Source: Daphnia pulex (lineage: Eukaryota > Arthropoda > Branchiopoda > Diplostraca > Daphniidae). Taken from it: 64,000 bases of DNA. A model generated the notes under the pieces. It saw only the letters and a program-made list of their open reading frames with translations. It had not been told where the DNA came from and did not search any database. The DNA is taken from NCBI RefSeq assembly GCF_021134715.1, contig NC_060024.1, positions 4,278,001 to 4,342,000 of the forward strand. Direction: 5' to 3'. A program made the position numbers and the translations under genes. How positions within the stretch are numbered: the stretch's first letter is position 1; each line of letters starts with the position of its first letter. Below are positions 23,164 to 33,015 of the stretch, one piece after another.

Positions 23164-23516
23164 TGTAAGAACTTACTTACTTCTCCATAGTGAATGACTT
23201 TTTTAAAACTTCGACTGCATAGCTTTGAATGTGCCGTATATTCAGCTCAACGGTTGTAAAAGGATTCGCTCGATTGACAGACAGCGCGGCCTTTTATACA
23301 AAAAATGGCACAGAAGAAAACGAGAGAAACATTCTAGAAGAAAAGAAGTTACTACTTAGAATTACAGAGGGCAAGAAAGTCAAAGGAAAGGGCGGAAGAG
23401 ATTTCATAGGAAGTATCGGGAGAAGAAGGGTCAAACTGAGAAAAGAACATAATATACATAACATAAAAGAATATAATATATGGTCACATTTAAATGCAAC
23501 CAATGGGATTGTTACA
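23164..23516 (-). repeat. 5' LTR of the truncated Gypsy-like element
   Basis: The boundaries are set by the primer-binding site on one side and by matching termini: TGTAAGAAC at 23164 and TTGTTACA ending at 23516, giving inverted TGTAA/TTACA ends over 353 bases. No second copy is visible in the window, so the outer end is inferred from the terminal motif only. Confidence 0.55.
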
Positions 23517-24580
23517 ATTTTTTTTCAGATATAGCTTCTCAACAAATGCTTATCGATAAACAACTACATACATTTTTGTAAACCATCAAACATATTTACA
23601 TGGGTCAACGGATTATTTTGGTCAGGACAAACCAAAATTTAGGAGAAAATGCACTTTTACATAACAATAGAAATCTATAGATTTGCTACCTACAGGCAAA
23701 TTTGAAAACGTGTTAAAAATACCTTGCACACATTCAACTAAAGGTATGGTGGCATATAATCAGCTGATTCACTTCCCGCAACAAGTGAGACAACTATGAT
23801 CTGTATTCCGAAAGCATCCCTGAACATATAAATTGGAATCGTCTGCTGCCTGGGCACAATACAAAATTTATTATTTTCATGATCTATGCTAGTTAAGTGA
23901 CTTTGCACTAGTTCTAGATTGTAAGGTTTCTTTTACGACAGTGGATTTAGTTAAAAAATTTGGCTCGTCAGCGGAGTAACGATGATAACAATTTTGTAAG
24001 TGAAAGTGTCTTACCGGGAGCTTTAAAAGGACAATGAATGCGATTTCACGATAGATAGCTGAACGTCGTGTCTATTTAGATATCGAAAATATGGTAATGT
24101 TACAAGCTCAATCAAGTGGAAATATTAGTGGCAGTATAAGTCCGGTTGATTTGGAAGTTTCTCCAATAAATGTGGGTAGTAAATATATATTATCTATAAG
24201 ACTGATGTACGTTATTCTATTTCCTTATAATGAACAAAGAAGCAATGCTGCCATATGAAATAGTAAGAAAGGTGTAGTAGCAGCATATTCTTCTTTGCTT
24301 TCTTCCTTTATTGTTACGACCCTAACAAATACCTTGAAAACTGATTAATAAGATGGCAAAATATATTTTTTGAACTTACAATATGAGTTTGTTTTAGGGT
24401 TTAGTATCGTTATTATGGGGCGTTAAGATTGGAAAAGTATTGCTGGTCGAGTATCGCGCCGTCGACGTTGCCTTCTTCTTAACTTTTGCAACTTCAAATC
24501 CATTAAAAAGTCAAGCAACACGGTATTGTTTTAAATATTTGCATTGCGTAACATGTAAAACTAGTTACAGGACACTTTAG
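23517..24580. other. no firm gene; possible 5' exon of the caspase gene
   Basis: An ATG at 24091 opens about 27 codons that end at a possible donor near 24172, and a short plus-strand block at 24400-24530 has exon-like composition. Either may belong to the caspase fragment downstream, but neither shows a recognisable motif. The rest is AT-rich. Confidence 0.3.
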
Positions 24581-25165
24581 TTAGAAATTGAAAAAGGATC
24601 TGAGAAAGATGTTAAATCACTGGAGTACACATTCACAAGTTTAGGTGCCACAGTTGAATTACAAGAAGACCTCACCTATGACCAAGCAACCAAAAAGATC
24701 AACCGTCTCCAGGTCATTGACTGGAATCTATTTGATTACTTGTTCATTGGTTTAATGTCACATGAAGACTCGGGGAAATTTTTAACTGCTGATTGCCGCG
24801 AAAAACACATGAAGATTTCTGTTCAGAATTTTCTGGCATAAAATTCCCCGGGCTGTTGGGGGAACCAAAATTTTTTTTCCTCAATGTTTGTCGAGGAGAA
24901 CGTCAGAATAAGAGTAATTTTTAATACTTATTAGACATTTTAGAATTTTATTGAACGTTGTATTTAACCTCTTAAACAGTTATGTATACTATGATCCCAG
25001 ACATTTCCCCATTTCCCGCTTCCGAAGCATCGAGTAGCAGTACTAGCTGCAGTAGTAGGGTGAATCCGGACGTAGTTTTACGCAGGGCCGTTCTTGCCAC
25101 ATCAGATTTTTTGCTGGCATGTGCGTGTCCCCCAGGTTTGGTTGCAATTAGGAACGAGGAAACCG
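24581..25165 (+). pseudogene. caspase-like cysteine protease fragment
   Basis: An exon beginning after tttag at 24580 encodes EKGSEKDVKSLEYTFTSLGA, LQEDLTYDQATKKINRL and DYLFIGLMSHEDSGKFLTAD. This is the caspase p20 core with the catalytic histidine in the SHxxxG motif. The frame meets a TAA at 24839-24841. One base out of phase, the rest of p20 follows, GIKFPGLLGEPKFFFLNVC then RGE, with the catalytic cysteine at 24889-24891. After an intron with an acceptor at 24979, an exon (24980-25165) carries the p20-p10 linker and SDFLLACACPPGLVAIRNEE, the start of p10, and ends at a good GTAAGA donor. The remaining p10 is absent: a Helitron end lies 50 bases further. Caspases execute apoptosis. This copy has a frameshift and lacks its 3' part. 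Confidence 0.75.
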
Positions 25166-25214
25166 GTAAGAGATAATCAGTACAGTTAACAACGCTTTCT
25201 TGTATTTAAGTTAA

Positions 25215-25243
25215 CTAGTAACTTCAGCCCGGTCGAAACCGGG
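25215..25243 (-). terminator. Helitron 3' hairpin and CTAG terminus
   Basis: A six-base-pair palindrome with a four-base loop lies nine bases before CTAG on the minus strand, and the next base is T. In Helitrons this hairpin is the signal that ends rolling-circle transfer of the strand; it is a transposition terminator rather than a transcription terminator. Confidence 0.7.
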
Positions 25244-25598
25244 GAACTTGGGTCTAGCAAAGTTTGAATCATTGTTTTCACTTTTTTTAAAGCAAATAAA
25301 TGTAAGTGAAAGTCAGTTTCGAATGTAAAGAACCAAAATGATAGATGATATTATACTGAAAATATTCCCATACTAAGATAGGAAAATGCGCGCTAATTAC
25401 TGCATGGTAACCTATCCTAACGTAACCTAACCTATTTTTTGAGCAACCTTTGCTGTACGAAACTTATTATTTCACAGTTTAGCGCACTTGGGAACTGCCC
25501 CTAAGGCCATGACCGTGCTCCTTATTGGTCCGTAGACCGAGACGGAAGTTAGTTCCTCTTTTTTCTCCGTTTTTCCTTTCACTTGGGCAGTGATTTCT

Positions 25599-28500
25599 TT
25601 AAGTTGATGAAAGAACTTCTTTATACACAATATTATGTGTGAAAAACTTTTCCCGGTCTTGTACTGTTGTAGATTTGTTGAGCATTTTGCCTTGTTTTGC
25701 ACCTTCTATGCAAACGACTTTGACTCCTTCTCTTGAAGTCGCTCTGGAAAAGGCGACGTACAATTGTCCATGGCTGAAAACAGGTTCTTGAAGAAGAATG
25801 CCAACCCGATCGAACGTCTGACCTTGTGATTTGTTTATGGTTACGGCAAAGGCGAGAAGCACTGGGAATTGCAGTCTATTTAAGGTGAACGGCAGATCTG
25901 AATCTGTTGGGGACATGTTCATTCTTGGAATGAACACACAAAGTCCTTTATTTTTTCCAGAAGAAATTGCTGCAACGATAACGTTTTGATGGAGCTGTTT
26001 GATGACTAATCTTGTTCCGTTGCATAGTCCTCGTCTTGAGTCTATATTTTTCAGAAGCATTATTATGGCACCAACTTTGAGTTTTAACGTATGAGGTGGA
26101 ATTCCAGATATTTTCAGCGTGTTGAGGAATTCTGTTGGGAAATTAGCAACTTCTTCCTCATCACCTGTGATTGTGTCTATGCTCTTATAAACACACTGCT
26201 CACCAGGCATGTTTTAGATTATTGCATTGTTTATCTTCAAACATTCATCATTCTTGGGGCATAATATCGCATGGGAATTAACTTTTTCAGAGATATCTTG
26301 ATCCAATACATGCTTTGGATCACCGAACACGTGATGAATTAAAGCATTGATTCTTGGATCTTGGTCTCCGGTGATATTCAAAGACTTTGCATATTCTTCG
26401 GTAATCAGGAAGTCAGGAGGGATTTCAACGACATCTGAACTCAAATTTGTTGTTGTTGGTAACGTCTTATTTCCCAGTTCAATCAGCCAATTTGCGTACT
26501 CTTGACTTCCCGCCGTGGTGCGCATGTTTTCTGTTAACCGAAGGTGAAGAAAGGTGGACCAACTCTCGCAGTATTTAATGGTAGCTTCGACTACCTTAAC
26601 TCGATTTCCATGTTTGACTACTGGCAAACATTGTCTAAAGTCTCCCCCGAGGAGAAGGACTTTATTTCCATAAGGCTTGTTATTCTTAGTCACTTTTTCA
26701 GTGACGTGCTTAATCGCATTGAGAGCGTGGTTGGTCATAACAGTAGCTCCGTCCTCGATGATAAGTGCGGCATCCCTTATCAATTTCGCCGAGAAGTGGT
26801 GTTCTTCTATTTTCGATCTGGTTGTTTCTGTGATGGGCGGATAAATTTTAAACTGAGAATGATAAGTGGCTCCATCAATCAACAGTGTTGAAGCGATTCC
26901 AGTTGAAGCGACAGCAATGATCTTTTTTCCTTCACCCTGAAGAACGTTGATTAGAGTATTGTAGAGAAATGTTTTCCCTGTTCCACCAGGACCATCTAAG
27001 AAGAATTGACGTGATTGAGGAGAGTTTTCATCATTGATTGCGGCCATTATTTGATCAAATGCCGCTCGTTGACCAACATTTAATTTAGCCATCATCATTT
27101 CCCCTCTCAATTTCTTTTGTCTTTGGACATTCTCATCATTTTCTTCAATTTCAGCGGAAATAAGTCTATCAATCAGTTGGAAATCAGGTATGGGTAGTTC
27201 AAAATCTTCATATTTTTCACCATTCTGCACTATCTTATCTTGAATCCATTTTAACGCTAGATTTTTGGCCACTTCTTCTCCATGCCCATTTCTATGGTAG
27301 TCTTCAGTGAGATGCTGTAGGTTGTTATTAAAAAGAAGTTGCGTGTTCGTCAGACGACAGTGGCAACATATGTCGACAAAAAGTTGTCTTAACTGGTCTG
27401 GCATTTCAAAGGCAACGGCTTCTTCCATTACTTTTTCCCAAGCACTGTCATCAGCGAGAAGATTTCTTGCTATGGCCGCTTGCTTGAATGTGGGATACAA
27501 AACGTTGTCGACTGTTCGAAGATATTCAAAACTTGTTGCTCCTTTTACCTCAAGCAAAAGCAAGCGAAGACTGTGTCTTTCTACTTGTTTCATCCCAACA
27601 GAATAAATTCTGCCGATAACATTTATTCTCTTCTTTCTTGGTTTCCATTTACGTTGGTTGTTATGGAAGCAGAAATGATTCGGAATTTCGCGATAGTAGT
27701 ACTGTCTTGCCGATTCGTGATCCTGGTTTAATTTAAACCAAGCTGTCAAAGTAGTTAATTTTGAAGCTGCATTTAACACTGCTCGATCTTCAAATCCTGC
27801 TTGGAAGTAAACAGGTTGTTCTTGAGGAAGATGAACAGCCAATCGACTTACGGCGTGAGATCGGTAAAAAAGTAGGTACTTAAAAAGTCGCCAGCATGCT
27901 TCTGGAGCGCTCACGTATCTTGTGTCCAAAAAATGCTTGGTTTCATCCCACACTATTTCCTGTTGACCTTGTTGATTTTCAGCTCTGCTAATTTGAATAT
28001 TTGCGCAATCATGTCCTTTGTATATATATTTAAATATATACTTGACACTTGTAATAGACGCGCAAAACTCTAAATTGATGTGAGAATTGTTTTTCAGAGA
28101 GAGATAAGCATTAAAAGGAACAACCCAGCTGTTATCAACTCGAGGAGAGTTTGGCTTGTCGTTTAGAGGATACGAAATACCGGTGTCTCGTCTTCTGTAG
28201 GTTGGATATCCATTGGAATTAATGACTGTAGATGGTGAAAAAGGTTTTGGAAACGATTTCGTGCATTTACTACCATCCATGCAGGGTGAGTTTGGATTAA
28301 TGGTACCACACGGACCATGAATCATGTTGCTCATGATTATTTTGTGAAGTTCTGGGTGTGTTTCTGGATCCGGAATTTCAGCTGAAATTGTCTTGTCGAT
28401 TTCAGATTCAGTTGTAGGAACGGTTGATCAATCCATATCAACATATGGCATGGCATGGGGTAGGCCTCGCTTTTGAAATTCAATTACGTGAATTCTTGCA

Positions 28501-30721
28501 ACAACAACCCCTAAAATTTGTTTTTCTTGAATATCTTTGATGAGTTCTTTTAATTTAAGTTTATAGACTCTTGCGACAAGGTCAGGTCTGTTGGCTGCTA
28601 CTTAATAGCTCTCGATGCTCTCCGTAATCTCTTGCCACTTTGGATTACAGGTAAATGTGAGGAAATAAGTCGGCTTTCCAAATCTACTGCAAATAGCCAT
28701 TGCATCTTGATATCCTTGTTTCATCGCTCTCGGACTACCTATGAAAGACAAAGGTAAAATCACAGGTGTCCCTACAGTAATGTTGTCTCTTTCAGCTCGC
28801 GTCGTAATATAGTCCATAAGACCATTATACTGTGCGACGTGCAGATCCTTTTGATGCATTTGAATGTAATGGATCCTGTTCGCCTCAACTTTCACGTACG
28901 CATCAACAACATATTGTTGAAACAGCGGTCCTCCGTATAAAACCGCATTAAAAATCCCTTTACGTATCGAGAGTTGACTACTATAAAACTCACACTGAGT
29001 TATTCTGGAACGTGGTCCTCTTCGGTTGACGTCATAGATTGGTACTGGAACATCAGGATCAATGTCGACTTCTGTTTCAAATTCTGGTTCCGGTACAATT
29101 TCAGTTCGCATCTGGTCTTCTTCATCGTTTAAGTCTGCGATTTTAGATTCTTCAGCCAATAATTCTTGTTCTTCATCATGATCATGGAAAACATTATCTT
29201 GGTCTTCATTTAGATTTCTTCGTTTTAAATTTTGATCCCATCCATTATCACCATTCGGAAAAAGCAATGGGTACGTCATGGGATCGCACATGGGTTTTTG
29301 AGTATCAATCCTAATGAAAACTTTTCCTCCCCGTGGAATCAATAGATGCCCTCGTCCATCCCTGTTTTCAGGGGGTGCTCCATCAATGCTTTTAAACACA
29401 ACCGCAATTTCTTCTCCTGCAGGGCTATTGTATCTTCTTTCATCCTGTGTTCTTCGATCGTTACGAATAACCATCGAAATCACTAACGGAGCCCTACCTT
29501 CAACTGCTGCTTGATGGTCCTCTTCCATAGCCACTTGACGCATGTTTTTGTACATGACAGCATATGAATTAACACGACGAATGATAGCATCTAGTTGTTC
29601 CATGAGAGCGCTATCACAGCTTCTGTTTGCTGGATTATTAATCGTTGTTCGTTCGCTTGAGCAGAATCCAGGAAATATAGTTGCGCGTACTTGAGAGCGG
29701 GAGGAACGGATGTTTCTTCATCATAGAATTGAACAGCAGTTGTATTGTGGTAAAGTTGCCCATGAATCTTGTAACAATATGGTCCTCTTCCTCGTAGAAC
29801 GTCAATGGATGCTCCCAGTGATGCAAATGCGAGAGCATTGTTCTTGATCTTTGATAAAACTTGCAGATTTCGGATGGCAGTTGGTAAATAACATTTGAAG
29901 CAATTCTGGGCATTCCTTAGGAGGAGGGAGAATCACCTTTCCTTTAGAACAACAAGAATTAAATTTCTTGCAACTTGCCATTTAACCTTTGAAATGAATT
30001 CCTCCGCAGAATTCACAACTCACGTCCATTTTCCCTTATGAATAAATCTTAATTTTACTTTCATCTAAGATTGGCTTCTGAGCTAGTTGATGAGTCTTCT
30101 TCACCTTTGTTTGCCAATTTTTCTCCAAAAATTCTTGTCGGTGACGTTGCTCTTCTTCTGTTTCGACTGGAACAATATCTGCATGATCTTGAGCATACTT
30201 TGCTCGTCGTAAATCTTCAGTTTCTTGGTCAAATTGTGTCCAATCAACGCTTTCAAAACCATCCAAGAAAATTTCTGCTCCATCGTTTATAGTTGCCGTA
30301 GATTGCTCTTCATTCGCTTCACTCCTTAATTCCGCCACCTTCTGTGTATCTTCAAAAAGACGAATTCCGTGATGAATTTATTTTACGCTTCTTCTTGCAT
30401 GATCAGCTTCAACTTCATTTGCTGCACGTCGAATCTGGTGGAAGTCTTTGTCAATTCTGCGTCTTTCTTCTCTCCTTTCGGGAAGTTGCTGTTGACGTAC
30501 GTTACGTTTTCTTTTAGCCTGAGCAGCCTGATCTTGGATATTTTCTTCTTGGGTTTTTTACGTTTCCTTTCGGCGTAACGTTCCCTAACAATACGCAATC
30601 TCAAATTCCTCGCTTCCGATGTTTCTCTATTTCTTTTTGCTCTTAGTTCTGCATTTCTTTTTGCTTTCTCTTCATCAGTAGTTGTTTTCGTTTGGGGGGC
30701 ATTTTGAGGGTCAAACACCAT
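25599..30721 (-). pseudogene. Helitron Rep-helicase protein, broken by stops and frameshifts
   Basis: The domains occur in canonical order. At 30721-30383 is a basic, arginine-rich N-terminus (RAKRNRETSEARNLRLRIVR). At about 30025-29930 is a zinc finger beginning CEFCGGIHF, with CCSKGK. At 29913-29640 are Rep N-terminal motifs spread over three frames (NNALAFASLGASIDV, YCYKIHGQLYHNTT). The frame 29603-28602 contains the Rep segment GKPTYFLTFTCNPKWQEI. At about 28470-28430 the HUH motif is damaged (after KRGLPHA) and followed by TGA at 28428-28430. The frame 28334-26214 holds the two-tyrosine motif KYIFKYIYKGHD, DTRYVSAPEACWRLFKYLLF, Walker A GPGGTGKT and later helicase motifs. The frame 26210-25599 has GLCNGTRLVIKQL and ITINKSQGQTFDRVGILL-type motifs. 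In-frame stops at 28602-28604 and 26214-26216 join otherwise continuous frames. Confidence 0.8.
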
Positions 30722-31477
30722 TAAATTCCTTAATTAAATGACTTAATAACTAACACGTATGCTCCGGGTGGAACAAACAACCGACCGCTATATCTGTATC
30801 CCACCACAGTTAGCCTATCGGTGATGATAGTCCTTTGCAAGATGGGTGGGGGAAGGATAGGGTTCAGGAATACTTACTTGAAATAAAAAGTCCTGATAAT
30901 CCGGGATTTGATGGTAGACTCGATGGCGAAGAAGCGAACCGTTTAAGAAGCGTCCTTCAATGGGGGTATGGTTGGTAAACCAATGGCAATTTGTTTGTGA
31001 ATCCGGGAATAGTTCTAAAAAAAATGAGACCCATTGTTTGATTTTTAAATATTAAATAAGTATTAGTAATTGTAATAATACAACAAAAGCTACTGACAGC
31101 CAAGGAAATGAGAACGGAAATAAAAAAAACACATTTCCTAAATTGTCTCAAATTTATGAAAATACCCAAATTTTAGAAAGCGTAAACCCTTCTGAAAAAA
31201 TCATTAATATGATGGCACTCCAAATAAAGTTTTTGGGAATGTATTCTTTTCAATTATTAGAGATACTCATCAATTGTCATTGGAAGGACTGTGAAGGAGA
31301 TTTGTAAGGGAAACGTTCAAGTTTCCTACATTTTCTTCTGCGAATAAGAAATTTGGTCTCTGGTGCATTACCAGAACCATCTGGATTAACGCCATCTTCG
31401 TTCTTCGACCTCATTGTCTTCTTTGCTTGTCCCATCGCGTAGTTGGAAATTTTTCTTCTCCTAATACACATTTAAAA

Positions 31478-32100
31478 ATGGAATCTGATCCCGATCTCGA
31501 CGAAACCATGCTGTCACAAATAGATTTTGATAATCTTGAAGTTATGGATGAAGTAGGCGGAGACGATTCAATTTTAGAATTAATCAAAGAGAAAGAAGAT
31601 GTTGAAAAAGGAAGTGAAGGAGAGTCAAGCAAGCATCAGGAAGAAAGTTTAGATGTAAGAAAGGAAACAGAAGAGGCTAAGGGAAGTTTGAAAAAGCTGA
31701 ATACGTATGGGAAAGAACAGTAAAATTTACATATGACAGGAAAGTTGTTAAGAACAAAGAAGGTGAAGAGAAAACTAAAGAAGAAATAGAATTGTTTGAA
31801 AAGTTGCAAAAATGTAAAAGAAAAAGAAAGGAAGATGAGGAAGAAGAAATGAAGATTGCGAAGGAGTTATTCAGGGTTCAAGAAAAGGGAAGAGAGGCGG
31901 CAAGAGCAGTACAACTTCAAAAGCAGAAAGAAGAAGAGGAAAGGAAGAAAAAATGTATGCCAGAAGAAAAGGCGCGCATAGCTTATCAAGATGTTCTTCG
32001 CATGCACCAAGAATCTGAACGTCTCGTTATTGTCACAAATGAAGTCAGGGCTGCTGCTTCGGTAGCTTCAACAACATTGTTTAATTATTTGGAAAAGTAA
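31478..32100 (+). pseudogene. acidic and coiled-coil protein, one frameshift
   Basis: An ATG at 31478 (after an A-rich leader) opens an acidic frame (SQIDFDNLEVMDEVGGDDS, then Glu/Lys-rich) to 31723. One base out of phase from about 31684, coding sequence continues to 32100: EYVWERTVKFTYDRKVVKN, a long Lys/Glu-rich helix (KRKRKEDEEEEMKIAKELF, KQKEEEERKKK) and a C-terminal RVAA-like stretch (VTNEVRAAASVASTTLFNYL). No intron with GT-AG ends fits the shift, so one indel or a sequencing error separates the halves. The helix is probably a coiled coil. I do not recognise the family. It starts 215 bases beyond the proposed Helitron end. Confidence 0.5.
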
Positions 32101-32173
32101 GTTCATTTTAATGTTACCCCATATATTGTTTGTTATAGTAGAGAACGGTTAAAGAATTTTCCAAATTTTCTGT

Positions 32174-32278
32174 ACGCAGGCCAACTTCCCAAAAAAATAA
32201 GTGGAAGGAATGCGAAGATGAAGTTCAGGGTTCTTCGCAGTCTTTCCACTTACAATTTTGGGAAGTTGGCCTGCGTTC
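32174..32278. repeat. hairpin-forming repeat (MITE-like)
   Basis: Two arms of about 45 bases, cgcaggccaacttcccaaaa at 32177 and its near-complement ttttgggaagttggcctgcg ending at 32275, also share the inner gtggaa and gcgaag blocks. They form an almost complete foldback with a loop of about 25 bases. A related pair of half-sites (cttcgcattcc and ctgcgaagatgaagttcag) recurs at 32943-33003. It could be a miniature inverted-repeat element or a structured RNA; no gene is seen in it. Confidence 0.6.
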
Positions 32279-32489
32279 CAATTACTTTATAAACACTATC
32301 TATTTGGTGTTATTATCTTTTAAGAAAAGTCTTTTTTGAGAGCTCAGCAAAAATTTTGTTTAGAGTTGGTCTTAGTAAAGACTGGGATAAAGATAAATCA
32401 TGATTTGGTAATGCTAGAATTATTTTTTGTGTTTTTATCAAAGTTATACTTACATTACTTGTGTTCCTTAATTAGGATGCTTAAAGCGG

Positions 32490-32757
32490 TGTTACGAACA
32501 GAAAATCTGACACCTTAACGCCCTAAGGGCATCGAATTTTCAGTCCCGAGACGAAGCGATCCAGACGACAGTCTAGTGGCGTCTAGTATATCTTTGTCTC
32601 GATCCTAACCTTGACCAAGCAATTAAATATCCATTGTACCGACTCTTCCTTTTTCTGTTTAACATCGTGTCAATACAAAGTGCTAGTTTTCTCACACACT
32701 CTGATCAGTCGATTTCTCGAACCGTATATTCACTCGTAAAAATTTGGTGCATCGACC
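32490..32757 (+). mobile_element. possible 5' LTR and primer site of a BEL/Pao-like element
   Basis: An LTR-like stretch begins TGTTACGAACAG at 32490 and ends near 32740, where it is followed by TTTGGTGCATCGACCG. The TGGTGCATCG part is complementary to the 3' end of tRNA-Gly including CCA, a primer often used by BEL/Pao elements. An ATG frame follows at 32758 but decays quickly, and no gag, pol or second LTR is recognisable. The 3' limit of the LTR is not exact because its expected CA end is not visible. Confidence 0.4.
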
Positions 32758-33015
32758 GATGCGAGACGAACCTATCGCCGTCAAGCTGATCAGCGTGAGC
32801 CGTATCCGACTTTATCTCCACATCGAACCTCATTTGGTAACGTTTTCGTTTTTGTTTCCATCAAATTCTGAGATCCGTCGTCAGCTCCAAGTGTTTGTAT
32901 CACGCAATGCCAGCCCAATAACTTCAAAGTACTACGGGGGGATCTTCGCATTCCTTACTTGCAATTTTTTTACAAGAACCCGGACTGCGAAGATGAAGTT
33001 CAGACGGCCAACTCC

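Larger units (their letters stand above)
19130..23516 (-). mobile_element. truncated Gypsy-like LTR retrotransposon
   Basis: Read on the minus strand: 5' LTR (23516-23164), a two-base gap, a primer-binding site, a leader of about 550 bases, an N-terminal reading frame, Gag with zinc knuckle, protease, and the beginning of the pol region that stops near 19130. Reverse transcriptase, RNase H, integrase and the 3' LTR are not present in the window. Gag type and protease favour Ty3/Gypsy over BEL/Pao, but without reverse transcriptase the clade is open. One in-frame stop and several frame changes mark it as dead. Confidence 0.7.
25215..31263 (-). mobile_element. Helitron, degenerate, about 6.05 kb
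   Basis: The 3' end is well supported: on the minus strand a perfect hairpin (cccggt, loop, accggg; plus 25228-25243) is followed 9 bases later by CTAG (25218-25215) and then T, the Helitron end rule. The proposed 5' end, TCTCTAATAATTG beginning at 31263 and preceded by A, fits the TC-start and A|T target rule but was chosen by eye. Between them lies the decayed Rep-helicase gene. It is a different Helitron branch from blocks A and B. It sits directly after the caspase exon, so it probably interrupted that gene's intron or removed the rest. Confidence 0.75.

Noticed and set aside
23130..23165. Apparent tRNA 3' half on the plus strand (ggttcgaatcccac ... acca)
   Set aside because: It has no D or anticodon arm upstream, and it sits two bases from an LTR end: it is the primer-binding site of the retrotransposon.
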